A DNA stretch of 64,000 nt, from positions 737,026 through 801,025 of the forward strand of contig NZ_FQWQ01000004.1 of assembly GCF_900129725.1 (NCBI RefSeq). The letters are read 5' to 3'. The DNA is from Chryseolinea serpens (GTDB taxonomy: Bacteria; Bacteroidota; Bacteroidia; Cytophagales; Cyclobacteriaceae). Below the pieces are notes generated by a model. That model was not told where the DNA came from. It saw only the letters and a program-made list of their open reading frames with translations, and searched no databases. This document shows positions 55,069 to 64,000 of the stretch, piece after piece. Made by a program: the position numbers and the translations under genes. Numbering within the stretch: the stretch's first letter is position 1; the number at the start of each line of letters is the position of its first letter.

Positions 55069-58000
55069 GTGCCCATGCTGAACGAGCCATTACATAGCGA
55101 CTCTGGATATTCAAAGGACGTCACCATCAACGTCCAGGTAGGGAGCGAAAACCCGTTTCCCGGTCTCCGTGCATTCTCAATTGACGATTCTCACCTGTTC
55201 TTCGGCCGCGACGGTCAGATAGACGATATACTTCTCAAGATCGCCCGCAACCGCTTTGTCACCGTCATGGGTTACTCGGGTAGCGGTAAGTCTTCCCTCA
55301 TGGCCTGCGGGCTGGTGCCTGTGCTCTATGGCGGCTTTGTGACCGAATCGGGTTCCTTCTGGAATGTGATCACCACCCGCCCGGGTCCATCGCCCATCAA
55401 CAGCCTCACCGATTCGATTGTGGATTTCATGGTGAAGACCAAGCGGCTGGACGCCCAGGACGCACAAATCCAAAAAGCGATCATCAACTCCATCCTGCGG
55501 AGCGGTGCCAACGGCCTGATCGAGATCGCCCGCCACGTGCAACGCTCGGGCGAAGAGAATGTGTTCTTCCTGGTCGACCAATTTGAAGAGATCTTTCGCT
55601 ACCGCGAATTCAACAACAGCGAAGAGGGGTTGAACGAGGCGCAGCTGTATGTGAACCTCATCCTGACGGCTATCCAACAAAATGAAGTACCGCTGTACAT
55701 CGCGCTTTCCATGCGCTCGGATTTCATTGGCGACTGTTCCGTATTCTCGGGATTGACCCAGCAGATCAACAGCAGCAACTACCTGGTGCCCCAACTGACG
55801 CGCGAACAAAAGCGCTCCATCATTGAAGGGCCCGTCACCGTGGCCGGAGGAGCTATATCCAACCGCCTGGTGAAGCGCCTGCTCAACGACGTGGGCAACA
55901 ACCAGGACCAACTCCCCATCTTGCAGCATGCCCTCATGCGCACGTGGGACTATTGGATTTCCAACCACGAACCCGGCGAGCCCATCGACATACGGCACTA
56001 CAACGCTGTGGGTAAAGTGAGCCAGGCCCTGGCCCAACACGCCAACGAAGCCTATGACGAGCTTTCGACAAGAGACAAGCAGATCGCTGAAGTTCTCTTT
56101 AAAAATATTACCGAAAAGAACCAGAACAACCTCGGCAAGCGCAGGGCGTGCAGGCTTGGGTTGGTCGCTGAATTAGCCGAAGCCAGCGAAGAAGAAGTGA
56201 TCAGCATCGTCGATCATTTCCGTCGCGCCGGACGCTCTTTCCTCATGCCCGCGGCCAACATCCCGCTGAACACCGATTCCATGATCGAGCTTTCGCACGA
56301 AAGCCTCATGCGCATCTGGAACCGCCTGGCCGGCTGGGTAGACGACGAATTTGAATCGGCGTCGATGTACAAGCGCTTGTCCGAAGCGGCGGCGATGTAC
56401 CAGATCGGCAAGACCGGTTTGTGGCGTCCGCCCGATTTGCAACTGGCCCTCAACTGGCAGAAGAAACAAAACCCCACCCGCGAATGGGGCCAACGCTACG
56501 ACGAGGCCTTCGAACGGGCCATCGTGTTCCTCGACACCAGCCGCATTACCTATGAGGCCGAATTGAAGAACCAGGAAATGATGCAGCGCCGCGTGTTGAG
56601 AAGAACACGTGCCACGGCCATCATCCTGGGGATCGCCTTCATCGTAGCCATCATCTTTTTCGTGTTTGCCTATCTCCAGAAACTGCAGGCCGATGCCGAT
56701 AAGCTCCGCGCCGACAAGAACCGCGAGGAGGCCGTCACGCAGTCGAAGATCGCCCAGGAAAACCAACGCAAGGCCGAAGAACAGGCAGCGATCGTACAGA
56801 AACAGAAAGAGGAGCTGCAAAGAGCATTTGATCAGATCACCGAAACCACCCAGCAGTTACAAGTAGCCCTGAACACCGCGCGCGAGGCCCGCAACGAGGC
56901 TTTGAGCAACCTGGTGGAGGCCAACGTGCAACGCGACTCCGCGCGCGTGGAAAGAAACCGCGCCCAAACGGAATTTGTCCGCGCCGAAGAAAACTACAAA
57001 GAAGCCAACCGTCTGTTCATGCTCACCAAAGCCCAGGAATTGGCGTCTAAGGCAGCCGTTGAAGACGACGACAACGACCTGAGCGGTTTGATGGCCATGC
57101 AAGGCTTTTTATTCCACCGCCGCTACGAAGGCAAGAAGTACGAGCCCTATATCTACACCGGGTTATACAGCGCCCTCACCAAGATCAATGGATTGACCTA
57201 CAACGCCATGAAGATCCAGGGACCGCCGCGCGTGCACATGAAGTCCCTGGTCATGACCGATAAGAAAGACGAGTTCTATGCCGCCGGGGCAGACGGACGG
57301 ATCTATAAAGGCAATTTTGAAAAGCTCACGAATGCCGCCACCCCCTATGCCAATCCCTACCCTTCAAAGGTCATTGCGCTGAGCAGCGACGAGACCTACC
57401 TGGTGAACGGCAGCGATTCTGCTTTTGTGCAGATCTACAACCTGAAGAACGGCAACAGCCGGCCCATGGTGGTGAAAGGCCTGAGCGGTGCGAGCAACAG
57501 CATGCAATTCCTGCCCGACAATTCTGCCTTCATTGTCTCCAGCGCCGGCAACACGCTGTCACAGATCGACCCGAAGACGGGCAGTGTACAAACACTGGCC
57601 ACGTTGCCTTATGAACTCAAGTCCATCAACATCAGCCGCGACGGCAAGCAATTGGCGGGCGTGTCGTGGTCCGGGCAGGTGATCCTGTTCAATCTCAGCG
57701 ACAAAACCACAACGCTCATTGCCGACGACAATCCGAACCGCGTTCTCACCGTGAAGTTCAGCCCCAGCGGCCGCTACCTGGCCTATGGCGTGGACGACGT
57801 CGTGAACAAGCGCGGCCTGGTGAAAATTTACGATTTCAAAACCAAAGAGACCCGGCAATTCACCGGTCACCGCGCCGGGGTGAACGATGTGGCCTTTAGC
57901 CCGGATGAAAAACTCCTGGCGAGCGCCGGGTTGGATAAACGCCTGCAGCTTTATGTGCTGGATTATCCCGAAGACCTGCCGGTGGTGATGGGCAACAACA

Positions 58001-58230
58001 ATGGATTTATCTGGGATATTGAATTTGCAAAAGGATCCGACTATCTTATCGCTGCATGCAGTGAGTCCGAGATCCGTGTGTGGCCAACAGACCCCTCGTT
58101 GCTGGCCGAGCAGATCTGTCCTAAGTTGACGCGCAACATGACACAAGACGAGTGGAAGAAGTATGTGGGTAATGTGGATGAGATCCCCTATGAAAATACC
58201 TGTGTACGGTTATTAATCAAGGAGTATTGA
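55069..58230 (+). CDS. Membrane-anchored STAND (nSTAND1-like) NTPase with coiled coil and WD40 repeats
   Basis: 1053 aa; GTG start at 55069 or ATG at 55075. Domain order: NPFPGLRAFSIDDSHLFFGR entry sequence, P-loop GYSGSGKS (68-75), Walker B VFFLVDQFEEIF (165-176) and winged-helix region (about 330-450), typical of nSTAND1. Next a membrane helix at about 516-540 (TAIILGIAFIVAIIFFVFAYL), a long coiled coil (about 541-680) and a C-terminal WD40 beta-propeller (about 710-1040). The ATPase would be cytosolic and the propeller periplasmic. STAND proteins act as signal-triggered switches. It overlaps the next gene by one base (TGATG). Confidence 0.88.
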   Translation: MPMLNEPLHSDSGYSKDVTINVQVGSENPFPGLRAFSIDDSHLFFGRDGQIDDILLKIARNRFVTVMGYSGSGKSSLMACGLVPVLYGGFVTESGSFWNVITTRPGPSPINSLTDSIVDFMVKTKRLDAQDAQIQKAIINSILRSGANGLIEIARHVQRSGEENVFFLVDQFEEIFRYREFNNSEEGLNEAQLYVNLILTAIQQNEVPLYIALSMRSDFIGDCSVFSGLTQQINSSNYLVPQLTREQKRSIIEGPVTVAGGAISNRLVKRLLNDVGNNQDQLPILQHALMRTWDYWISNHEPGEPIDIRHYNAVGKVSQALAQHANEAYDELSTRDKQIAEVLFKNITEKNQNNLGKRRACRLGLVAELAEASEEEVISIVDHFRRAGRSFLMPAANIPLNTDSMIELSHESLMRIWNRLAGWVDDEFESASMYKRLSEAAAMYQIGKTGLWRPPDLQLALNWQKKQNPTREWGQRYDEAFERAIVFLDTSRITYEAELKNQEMMQRRVLRRTRATAIILGIAFIVAIIFFVFAYLQKLQADADKLRADKNREEAVTQSKIAQENQRKAEEQAAIVQKQKEELQRAFDQITETTQQLQVALNTAREARNEALSNLVEANVQRDSARVERNRAQTEFVRAEENYKEANRLFMLTKAQELASKAAVEDDDNDLSGLMAMQGFLFHRRYEGKKYEPYIYTGLYSALTKINGLTYNAMKIQGPPRVHMKSLVMTDKKDEFYAAGADGRIYKGNFEKLTNAATPYANPYPSKVIALSSDETYLVNGSDSAFVQIYNLKNGNSRPMVVKGLSGASNSMQFLPDNSAFIVSSAGNTLSQIDPKTGSVQTLATLPYELKSINISRDGKQLAGVSWSGQVILFNLSDKTTTLIADDNPNRVLTVKFSPSGRYLAYGVDDVVNKRGLVKIYDFKTKETRQFTGHRAGVNDVAFSPDEKLLASAGLDKRLQLYVLDYPEDLPVVMGNNNGFIWDIEFAKGSDYLIAACSESEIRVWPTDPSLLAEQICPKLTRNMTQDEWKKYVGNVDEIPYENTCVRLLIKEY

Positions 58231-59342
58231 TGGTTGTCGAAAAGATTATAGGCTGTTTTCTGGTTCTTCTCACATTCTCCGCAGGGCCGCTCTTTGCCCA
58301 GGACGAATGCGAGTTAACGCTGGCCCGTGCCCAGGAGGAATTCAACGAAGGCCACCTCTATGGCATTCCGGGGCTTTTGAGCGACTGCCTGGAAAAAAAT
58401 CAAAACACCGAGTGGCGCCAACGGGCCAATTTATTGTTGGCGGAGACCTACTTGCTGCTGGAAGATCCGCTGGGTGCGGAACAAAGTTATCTCAATGTGT
58501 TGCGGGCCAATCCCGAATTCCTGCCCGACCAAACCCGTGACCCCATCGACCTGGTTTACCTCAGCCGGAAATTTACAGCCAGTCCCATCTTTTCGTTCTG
58601 GGCATCGGCGGGACCCAACGTGTCGCCTGTGCGCGTCATACACGACGTGAACATCGGTGGTGAAGCCGGAACGAAAGAGAAGTACACTCTGAAAATGGGA
58701 TACCACGCCGATGCGGGATTCGACTATCATTACGACGAGCACATCAGCGCCTCGGTGGGCCTGAGCTTTGCCTCCACGGTTTTTAAACACACGACCACCA
58801 ATCTTTTCGGGCAGAACAAAGACATCGTGGAGATGACCGAGCGCCAGAGCTGGATATCGCTGCCGCTTTCTATAAAATACAGTGACAATGCCGGCCGCTT
58901 CCGCCCCTATGGCTATCTCGGTTTTTCTGTCCGAAGGCTCTTGACCGATAACGTCAACATCAAGATCTTTAACCGGGACCTTAAATCAGGCGATGAAATT
59001 GCCTCCAGCGATAAGCAAAGCCCTAACCTCAACTTCAAAGACAAACGTCAAAGTTTTAACGAGGCGTTGTTTGTCGGCGGTGGTGTGAAATACAAATATG
59101 GCCTCAACTACTTCTTTGTTGACCTGAGATATTCCCTCGGCTTTAAAAATGTGGTAAACACCGACCATCGCTACGACGATATCACGTATCGATGGACCTA
59201 TGTGGACGATGACTTCCGGTTGGATAACCTGTCGATCTCCATCGGTTATATACATCCCTTTTATAAAGCCCGGAAGTTGAAGCATGCGCGAACCAAATCC
59301 GTGCTGCGCAAAATTAAAAAAGACGATAATGCGGATAACTAA
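58230..59342 (+). CDS. Periplasmic TPR-like plus outer-membrane beta-barrel protein
   Basis: 370 aa from ATG 58230. Signal peptide (residues about 1-23, ...LFAQD). The N-terminal part (about 25-110) contains helical, TPR-like pairs (ARAQEEFNEG, LLAETYLLLEDPLGAEQSYLNVL) and the rest is built from aromatic/alternating strands (FSFWASAGPNVSPVRV, YGYLGFSVRRLL, VDLRYSLGFKNV) ending in a basic tail, as in Bacteroidota outer-membrane PorT-like barrels. It overlaps the STAND gene by one base and the lipoprotein gene by 14, so all three are translationally coupled. Confidence 0.75.
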   Translation: MVVEKIIGCFLVLLTFSAGPLFAQDECELTLARAQEEFNEGHLYGIPGLLSDCLEKNQNTEWRQRANLLLAETYLLLEDPLGAEQSYLNVLRANPEFLPDQTRDPIDLVYLSRKFTASPIFSFWASAGPNVSPVRVIHDVNIGGEAGTKEKYTLKMGYHADAGFDYHYDEHISASVGLSFASTVFKHTTTNLFGQNKDIVEMTERQSWISLPLSIKYSDNAGRFRPYGYLGFSVRRLLTDNVNIKIFNRDLKSGDEIASSDKQSPNLNFKDKRQSFNEALFVGGGVKYKYGLNYFFVDLRYSLGFKNVVNTDHRYDDITYRWTYVDDDFRLDNLSISIGYIHPFYKARKLKHARTKSVLRKIKKDDNADN

Positions 59343-60576
59343 AATAGCCCTTGTCGCGATGGTGGTCATGTTGTTGGGGTGCGACACCGGCAACAAGGTG
59401 GATCCTGTTTTTCAAGACTATTTCATTAAATATTACGGGGAAGACGGCAATCAGGAAGGCGTGGATATTTATGTGAACGGCGATGGTTCGATGATCCTGT
59501 TAGGCAATTCTTCGTCGCTCACAGAGCTTAGCATCCCTTTCATTGTGAAGACGGACTCGTTGGGCAATGTGCTGTGGCAACATCAAATGGGCGGCCGCAA
59601 TGAAAAAGCCGTTGACGTGGAACTGATCCCGTCGGGTATCCATCAAGGTAAACTCGTCGTGGTTTCCAACGTGGGAACGGACACTGAATCCAAGATCCGC
59701 ATCACGATTGTAGACCAAAGCGGCAAGGGTATTGACAGCCTTATCCTGGATACTGACAAGTGGCAAACTGTTAAATCGGTAACGCCATCCTCGGACAGTG
59801 ACTTTATTGTCTGTGGCAATGCGGCACCGGACCCGGATAGAAACGCTCAGCCTTCGCCAGACGATCATGCGGATATTATTTCGTTACGTGTAGATCAATC
59901 GTTGACCACGGTAGATACGTTGTCGTGGCAGGGTGGCGAACACGAGGGATTTGCAGTCAAGGTGTTTGAGGTGCCCTTGCAAGGCGAGACCAAGTATGCT
60001 TTGTTCGGTTATTCGGACAGAAAGAAAGACGAACAAGCGGACTTTGAAGACAAGTTCGAAGTGATCGTAGTGAATGTTGACGGCTTACCAAGCGGCGTGC
60101 GCGTGACCACAGGACAAAGCGGTCAAAAACAGAAGGCATCCCAGGCCATCCGGGTACCGGCCTCACAGGAGGATGGCTTCTTTATGATCGGTACTAACGA
60201 GGACGGCTCCAACCGGGACATTTTCGTCACGAAATACAGCAAGGACTTGAGTATGACGAAGCTTGCGCAAACGCTGCCTTTTGGTGGAAAAATGGAAGGC
60301 GTTGCCGTGGCGAGCGCCATCCGAGAAGAGGGCTATTTCCTGTTGGCCAACGAAATCCAAGACAACAATAACCGCAACATCTTCCTCGTGCACATCCGGC
60401 TGGACGGCTCCAAGGTGTGGTCGACCAGCTTTGGCAACGAGGACGGAGACGATACGGCCGGTGCGGTGGCCGCCTTAAAAGATGGAAGGATTGCCGTTCT
60501 GGGAACCATAGACCTGGAAACCCAGAAAAAGATGGCCCTGATCATTGTCAACAAAAACGGCGGCTTTTCAAATTAA
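59329..60576 (+). CDS. Lipoprotein with beta-propeller-like repeats
   Basis: 415 aa from ATG 59329; the longer frame from 59284 would extend into the overlapping gene and hide the leader, so it is rejected. Lipobox VVMLLGC (Cys18). The body has several repeats of the form GGxNEKAVDVEL, GFFMIGTNEDG, GYFLLANEIQD and GRIAVLGTIDL, consistent with a beta-propeller of about six blades. It is translationally coupled to the preceding barrel gene. Location probably outer membrane. Confidence 0.75.
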   Translation: MRITKIALVAMVVMLLGCDTGNKVDPVFQDYFIKYYGEDGNQEGVDIYVNGDGSMILLGNSSSLTELSIPFIVKTDSLGNVLWQHQMGGRNEKAVDVELIPSGIHQGKLVVVSNVGTDTESKIRITIVDQSGKGIDSLILDTDKWQTVKSVTPSSDSDFIVCGNAAPDPDRNAQPSPDDHADIISLRVDQSLTTVDTLSWQGGEHEGFAVKVFEVPLQGETKYALFGYSDRKKDEQADFEDKFEVIVVNVDGLPSGVRVTTGQSGQKQKASQAIRVPASQEDGFFMIGTNEDGSNRDIFVTKYSKDLSMTKLAQTLPFGGKMEGVAVASAIREEGYFLLANEIQDNNNRNIFLVHIRLDGSKVWSTSFGNEDGDDTAGAVAALKDGRIAVLGTIDLETQKKMALIIVNKNGGFSN

Positions 60577-60651
60577 TGGAAGTAGAAGTATATTAAGTGG
60601 TTACATTTTTTGATTTAAAAAAATTAAGTCATATCCTTTATCCAGACCTAA

Positions 60652-63600
60652 ATGGTTAGACTTTACAAGTCAGGGCTTCGTTTTCTAATAGTAATAGGGA
60701 TAGCCTTATTCACGCCATTCGTTGCGTGGTCGCAGTGTAATTTTACAAACCTCAACCCCGCGTATTGCTCCAATGATGCTGCTTTTACCCTTACGGGGGG
60801 CACAACCTACTATGGCCCGGGCGTTAGCGGCACCACGTTCGACCCTTCAGTGGCCGGTGTTGGAACACATACACTATACACGACCAACGGCGCCACTGCT
60901 TCTTATACGGTAAACACCACCAGCAGCTACTATAACCCGGATCCTACTGCCGGCTCGACGGTTTCCTTTCCTTCATTGCCAGCCGACGAAAGCAGCCCCA
61001 GCACGGGCATAGGCTTCAATTTTTCATTCTACGGCAATACCTACAGCACGTTGACCATCAATGCCAACGGATATCTCATTTTTGGAGCGCCGACCAATTC
61101 AGGAGCAAACCAGACCCTTCCTTCCGCCACCACGCCCAACAACCTGATCGCTGCTGCCTGGGACAACCTCGATATTTCTACCGGGGGAACGGTTACCACG
61201 GCGTTGGTAGGCACAGCACCCCGCCGCAGGTTTATCGTCAATTTTATTGGTGTGCGACACTCCGGCGCGCCGCAGTCGGTGACCGTTCAGGTGCAACTCC
61301 ACGAATCGACAAACATCATTGAGTTACATTGTCAGAACATCCAATTCGATGGGGGATTTGGGATGACCCAAGGCATCGAAAACTCAGGTGGAACAGCTGC
61401 CACGATCGTGCCCGGTCGAAACAATACGAATTGGACCGCCGCCGCCAGCTATGTAGCCTTTATCCCTTCGTGTACGAGTCAACAGTCGGTCGTGGTCACC
61501 GCACCGCCCGCAGCGGTGGTTCCTACCAACATCACCACGACTATTTGCAACGGACAAAAAGCGCAGTTCACTATTCCCGCGCAAGCGAACGTCATCTACC
61601 AACTGTTGCGTGTTTCCGACAACAGCCCGATGAGTCCGACCTACACGTTTACGGCAGGTTCGAATATCATCGAGAGCAATGCGTTGACGACCACCACGGA
61701 CATAAAGATCCATGCCACCAACACCGCCGCGCCTGGATGCCAGGCCGACATCTACAGCTTTGCGACCATCACCGTTTTGCAACCCGCCGCCATCACCGTG
61801 CAGCCAGTTGCTTCACAAACCCTCTGTGAGGGGGGCAACGCCAACTTCAGTGTAACCGCCACCGGCAGCAGTCTTTCCTATCAATGGCGTAAGAACGGTG
61901 TCGACATTCCTGGTGCGAACACAAATACTTATTCCATTACCGGTGTAGCGGCTGCGGACAATGCTACCTACACCGTCGTGGTCAGCAACGGGTGCACACC
62001 CGCCATCAATAGCTCGGCCTCAACGTTGACCGTACAAGAGAATGCAGAAATAACTTCGCCTCCCGCGAACGTAACGGTGTGCGCTGGAGCAGCGGCCACG
62101 TTCACGGTAAATCCCGGCGTCACCACCTCGCCGAGCTATCAATGGTTCAAGGGCGCAACGCCTGTCGGCACGAATAGTGCGACCTACACCATCCCGACTA
62201 CCGTAGTAGGGGATGCGGGAAGCTATAGCGTTCGGGTGAGTGGAGTGTGTGGCGCTCCCGTTAACAGCGCGCCGGTGACGTTGACCGTGAACACGGCGCC
62301 TGCAATCAGTGTGCAGCCTGTAGCAAGCCAGGCCCTGTGCGAAGGTGTGGCGGCATCCTTTAGCGTAACAGCAACAGGAACGGCACCAACCTATCAGTGG
62401 AAAAAGAATGGTATTGACATAGGGGGGGCCACGGCGGCGACGTATAACATCCCCATTATTGCAACAGCAGACGGAGCCACGTATACCGTCGTGGTCAGTG
62501 GAACGTGCACGCCTCCCGTAACCAGTAACGGTTCGGTTTTGACCGTCCGGGAATTGCCAGAGATCCTGGCTGATCCGGCCAGCCAAGCCGTATGCGTTGG
62601 CAGCCCGGTGACCTTCAGTGTGAACGTTGGTGTGACGACCAACCCAACCTATCAATGGCGCAAAAACGGTACTATCATCGGTGGGGCCACCAACCCGACC
62701 TATACGATTGCCAGTGTCGCCGCGACAGATGCAGCCAACTATAGCGTAACCGTCAACGGTATTTGCGCCAGCCCGGTCACCAGCGGCAATGGACTCCTGA
62801 CCGTGAACACGCCTCCGGCCATCAGCGCGCAGCCGGTGGCAAGCCAGGCGATATGCGAAGGCCTTTCCGCTTCGTTTAGCGTAACAGCATCGGGAACATC
62901 ACTAACCTATCAGTGGAAAAAGAATGGCGTCGACATAGGGGGTGCAACATCGGCAACCTACACCATCCCGACGATTGCAACCGCAGATGGAGCAACGTAT
63001 ACAGTAGAAGTATCCGGAACGTGTACGCCTCCCGTGACCAGTAACGGTTCTGTTTTGACCGTGCGGGAGTTGCCAGAGGTCCTTGCTGATCCTGCCAGCC
63101 AAACGGTATGTGCCGGTAGCCCGGTAACCTTTAGTGTGAACGTTGGAGCCACAACCACCCCGAGCTATCAATGGCGCAAAAACGGTACCGTCATCGGCGG
63201 TGCCACGAACCCGACCTACACCATTGCCAGCGTCGCCACGACAGATGCGGCCAACTATAGTGTAACCGTCAATGGCATTTGTGGCACTCCGGTCACCAGC
63301 GGCAACGGAGTCTTGACGGTCAATACCGCTCCAGCCATCACCGCGCAGCCCATAGCCAGTCAGGCCATATGCGAAGGTGGGTCGGCTTCCTTTAGCGTAA
63401 CGGCATCCGGAACTGCGCTCACCTATCAATGGAGAAAGAATGGCGTCAACATCGGAGGGGCGACGTCTTCCACCTATACCATTCCAAGTATTGTAACGGC
63501 AGATGGGGCAACGTACACCGTTATAGTAAGCGGCACGTGTGCACCTCCCGTAACCAGCAACGGTTCTGTTTTAACTGTGCGAGAGTTGCCCGAGATTCTT

Positions 63601-64000
63601 GCCGGCCCCGCCAGTCAAACGTTGTGTGTTGGCAGTCCGGTGACTTTCAGCGTGAATGTTGGTGTAACGACCAGCCCAACCTACCAGTGGCTTAAGAACG
63701 GTTCACCCATCGGCGGTGCAACCAACCCGACCTATAGTATCGCGAGTATTGCGACAACGGATGCAGGCAATTACAGTGTGACGGTCAACGGCATCTGTGC
63801 CACTCCAGTCACCAGCGGCAACGCGGTCTTGACCGTGAACACCGCTCCGGCCATCACCGCACAGCCTGTAGCCAGTCAGGCATTGTGCGAAGGTGTTCCG
63901 GCCTCGTTCAGTGTAACGGCAACGGGAACTGCGTTAACGTATCAATGGAGAAAGAATGGTGTTAATATTGGAGGAGCAACCTCATCGACTTATACGATCC
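60652..64000 (+). CDS. Giant Ig-repeat surface protein (3' partial)
   Basis: At least 1116 codons, open to the window end. Signal peptide (residues 1-28, ...VAWSQ). An N-terminal unique region (about 30-270) with NANGYLIFG and an AAAWDNLDI segment resembles the opening domain of Bacteroidota adhesin-like secreted proteins. Then Ig-like domains of about 85 aa alternate in two types: A (AI..QP.ASQ..CEG..ASFSVTA, GATYTVVVSGTC) and B (RELPEI, GSPVTFSVNVG, NYSVTVNGIC). Cys pairs fit intra-domain disulfides. A T9SS tail is expected beyond the window. It starts 75 bases after the lipoprotein gene. Confidence 0.88.
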   Translation, partial: MVRLYKSGLRFLIVIGIALFTPFVAWSQCNFTNLNPAYCSNDAAFTLTGGTTYYGPGVSGTTFDPSVAGVGTHTLYTTNGATASYTVNTTSSYYNPDPTAGSTVSFPSLPADESSPSTGIGFNFSFYGNTYSTLTINANGYLIFGAPTNSGANQTLPSATTPNNLIAAAWDNLDISTGGTVTTALVGTAPRRRFIVNFIGVRHSGAPQSVTVQVQLHESTNIIELHCQNIQFDGGFGMTQGIENSGGTAATIVPGRNNTNWTAAASYVAFIPSCTSQQSVVVTAPPAAVVPTNITTTICNGQKAQFTIPAQANVIYQLLRVSDNSPMSPTYTFTAGSNIIESNALTTTTDIKIHATNTAAPGCQADIYSFATITVLQPAAITVQPVASQTLCEGGNANFSVTATGSSLSYQWRKNGVDIPGANTNTYSITGVAAADNATYTVVVSNGCTPAINSSASTLTVQENAEITSPPANVTVCAGAAATFTVNPGVTTSPSYQWFKGATPVGTNSATYTIPTTVVGDAGSYSVRVSGVCGAPVNSAPVTLTVNTAPAISVQPVASQALCEGVAASFSVTATGTAPTYQWKKNGIDIGGATAATYNIPIIATADGATYTVVVSGTCTPPVTSNGSVLTVRELPEILADPASQAVCVGSPVTFSVNVGVTTNPTYQWRKNGTIIGGATNPTYTIASVAATDAANYSVTVNGICASPVTSGNGLLTVNTPPAISAQPVASQAICEGLSASFSVTASGTSLTYQWKKNGVDIGGATSATYTIPTIATADGATYTVEVSGTCTPPVTSNGSVLTVRELPEVLADPASQTVCAGSPVTFSVNVGATTTPSYQWRKNGTVIGGATNPTYTIASVATTDAANYSVTVNGICGTPVTSGNGVLTVNTAPAITAQPIASQAICEGGSASFSVTASGTALTYQWRKNGVNIGGATSSTYTIPSIVTADGATYTVIVSGTCAPPVTSNGSVLTVRELPEILAGPASQTLCVGSPVTFSVNVGVTTSPTYQWLKNGSPIGGATNPTYSIASIATTDAGNYSVTVNGICATPVTSGNAVLTVNTAPAITAQPVASQALCEGVPASFSVTATGTALTYQWRKNGVNIGGATSSTYTI
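62299..64000 (+). repeat. 516-bp tandem repeat encoding paired Ig-like domains
   Basis: The A-type domain start (Pro codon before A-I) falls at 62299, 62815, 63331 and 63847, exactly 516 bases (172 codons) apart each time, so each unit is one A plus one B domain. Similarity is high at the DNA level. The earlier domains (about 61790-62298) are more diverged. The array continues past the window end. Confidence 0.9.

Noticed and set aside
55069..58230. Calling the STAND NTPase cluster an anti-phage defence system
   Set aside because: nSTAND1 proteins do occur in conflict systems, but here the protein is membrane anchored and coupled to envelope proteins, with no effector nuclease or phage-defence partner in view.

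Overview
The window looks like a chromosomal segment of a Bacteroidota bacterium, most likely order Cytophagales (Chryseolinea/Ohtaekwangia-like; this placement is an inference from gene content). Pointers are a type IX secretion (T9SS) C-terminal sorting domain, PKD and Ig-like surface proteins, Bacteroidota-specific families (DUF5686, DUF5777, LptE-like lipoprotein, SecG with an Ala/Pro/Ser tail), almost no Shine-Dalgarno sequences, and TAnnTTTG-type -7 boxes. Coding density is high and the base composition is moderately GC-rich, except for an AT-richer patch at about 35.5-38.7 kb.

Layout. 0-15 kb: a multi-PAS histidine kinase (cut by the window start), a secreted metallophosphoesterase, a DUF1801 protein with a histone-like Lys tail, a secreted multidomain esterase with PKD modules and a T9SS tail, PEP carboxykinase, a POT plus OPT peptide-transporter pair, a GH29 fucosidase and two small genes. 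15-24 kb: groES-groEL, then the operon miaB / sigma-54 activator / lptE / 339-aa protein / secG. 23.4-25.5 kb: a gamma-carbonic anhydrase and an acidic protein lie between inverted copies of a low-complexity repeat. 25.5-34 kb: an OmpH/Skp-like chaperone, an Npt-type nucleotide-transporter homologue with HEAT repeats and a cNMP-like domain, a 785-base region with three tandem small-RNA-like units, a cytochrome-like lipoprotein / YceI / DUF5777 cluster, and an SSS transporter with OsmC. 34-43.5 kb: a PLP sulfhydrylase, the AT-richer patch with a frameshifted TonB-C-like gene and a metal-site-deficient amidohydrolase, a MoeB-rhodanese fusion, a PRC-barrel protein and two tandem paralogues of unknown function. 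43.6-55 kb: etfBA plus a bifunctional-nuclease homologue, a nucleoside transporter, TrmH, a SanA-like protein, DUF5686, and the translation block thrS-infC-rpmI-rplT. 55-64 kb: four same-strand genes made up of a membrane-anchored STAND NTPase with WD40 repeats, a periplasmic/outer-membrane barrel protein, a lipoprotein, and a giant Ig-repeat surface protein that runs off the window end.

Most genes are envelope or housekeeping functions. The two most notable items are (1) the tandem family at 29.58-30.14 kb, in which an identical 5' sequence follows a promoter-like box and leads into a GC-rich hairpin with a compensatory base change, and (2) the STAND/WD40 - barrel - lipoprotein - giant Ig-repeat cluster, whose proteins would span the inner membrane, periplasm, outer membrane and cell surface. 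No tRNA, rRNA, CRISPR array or transposase gene was recognised.
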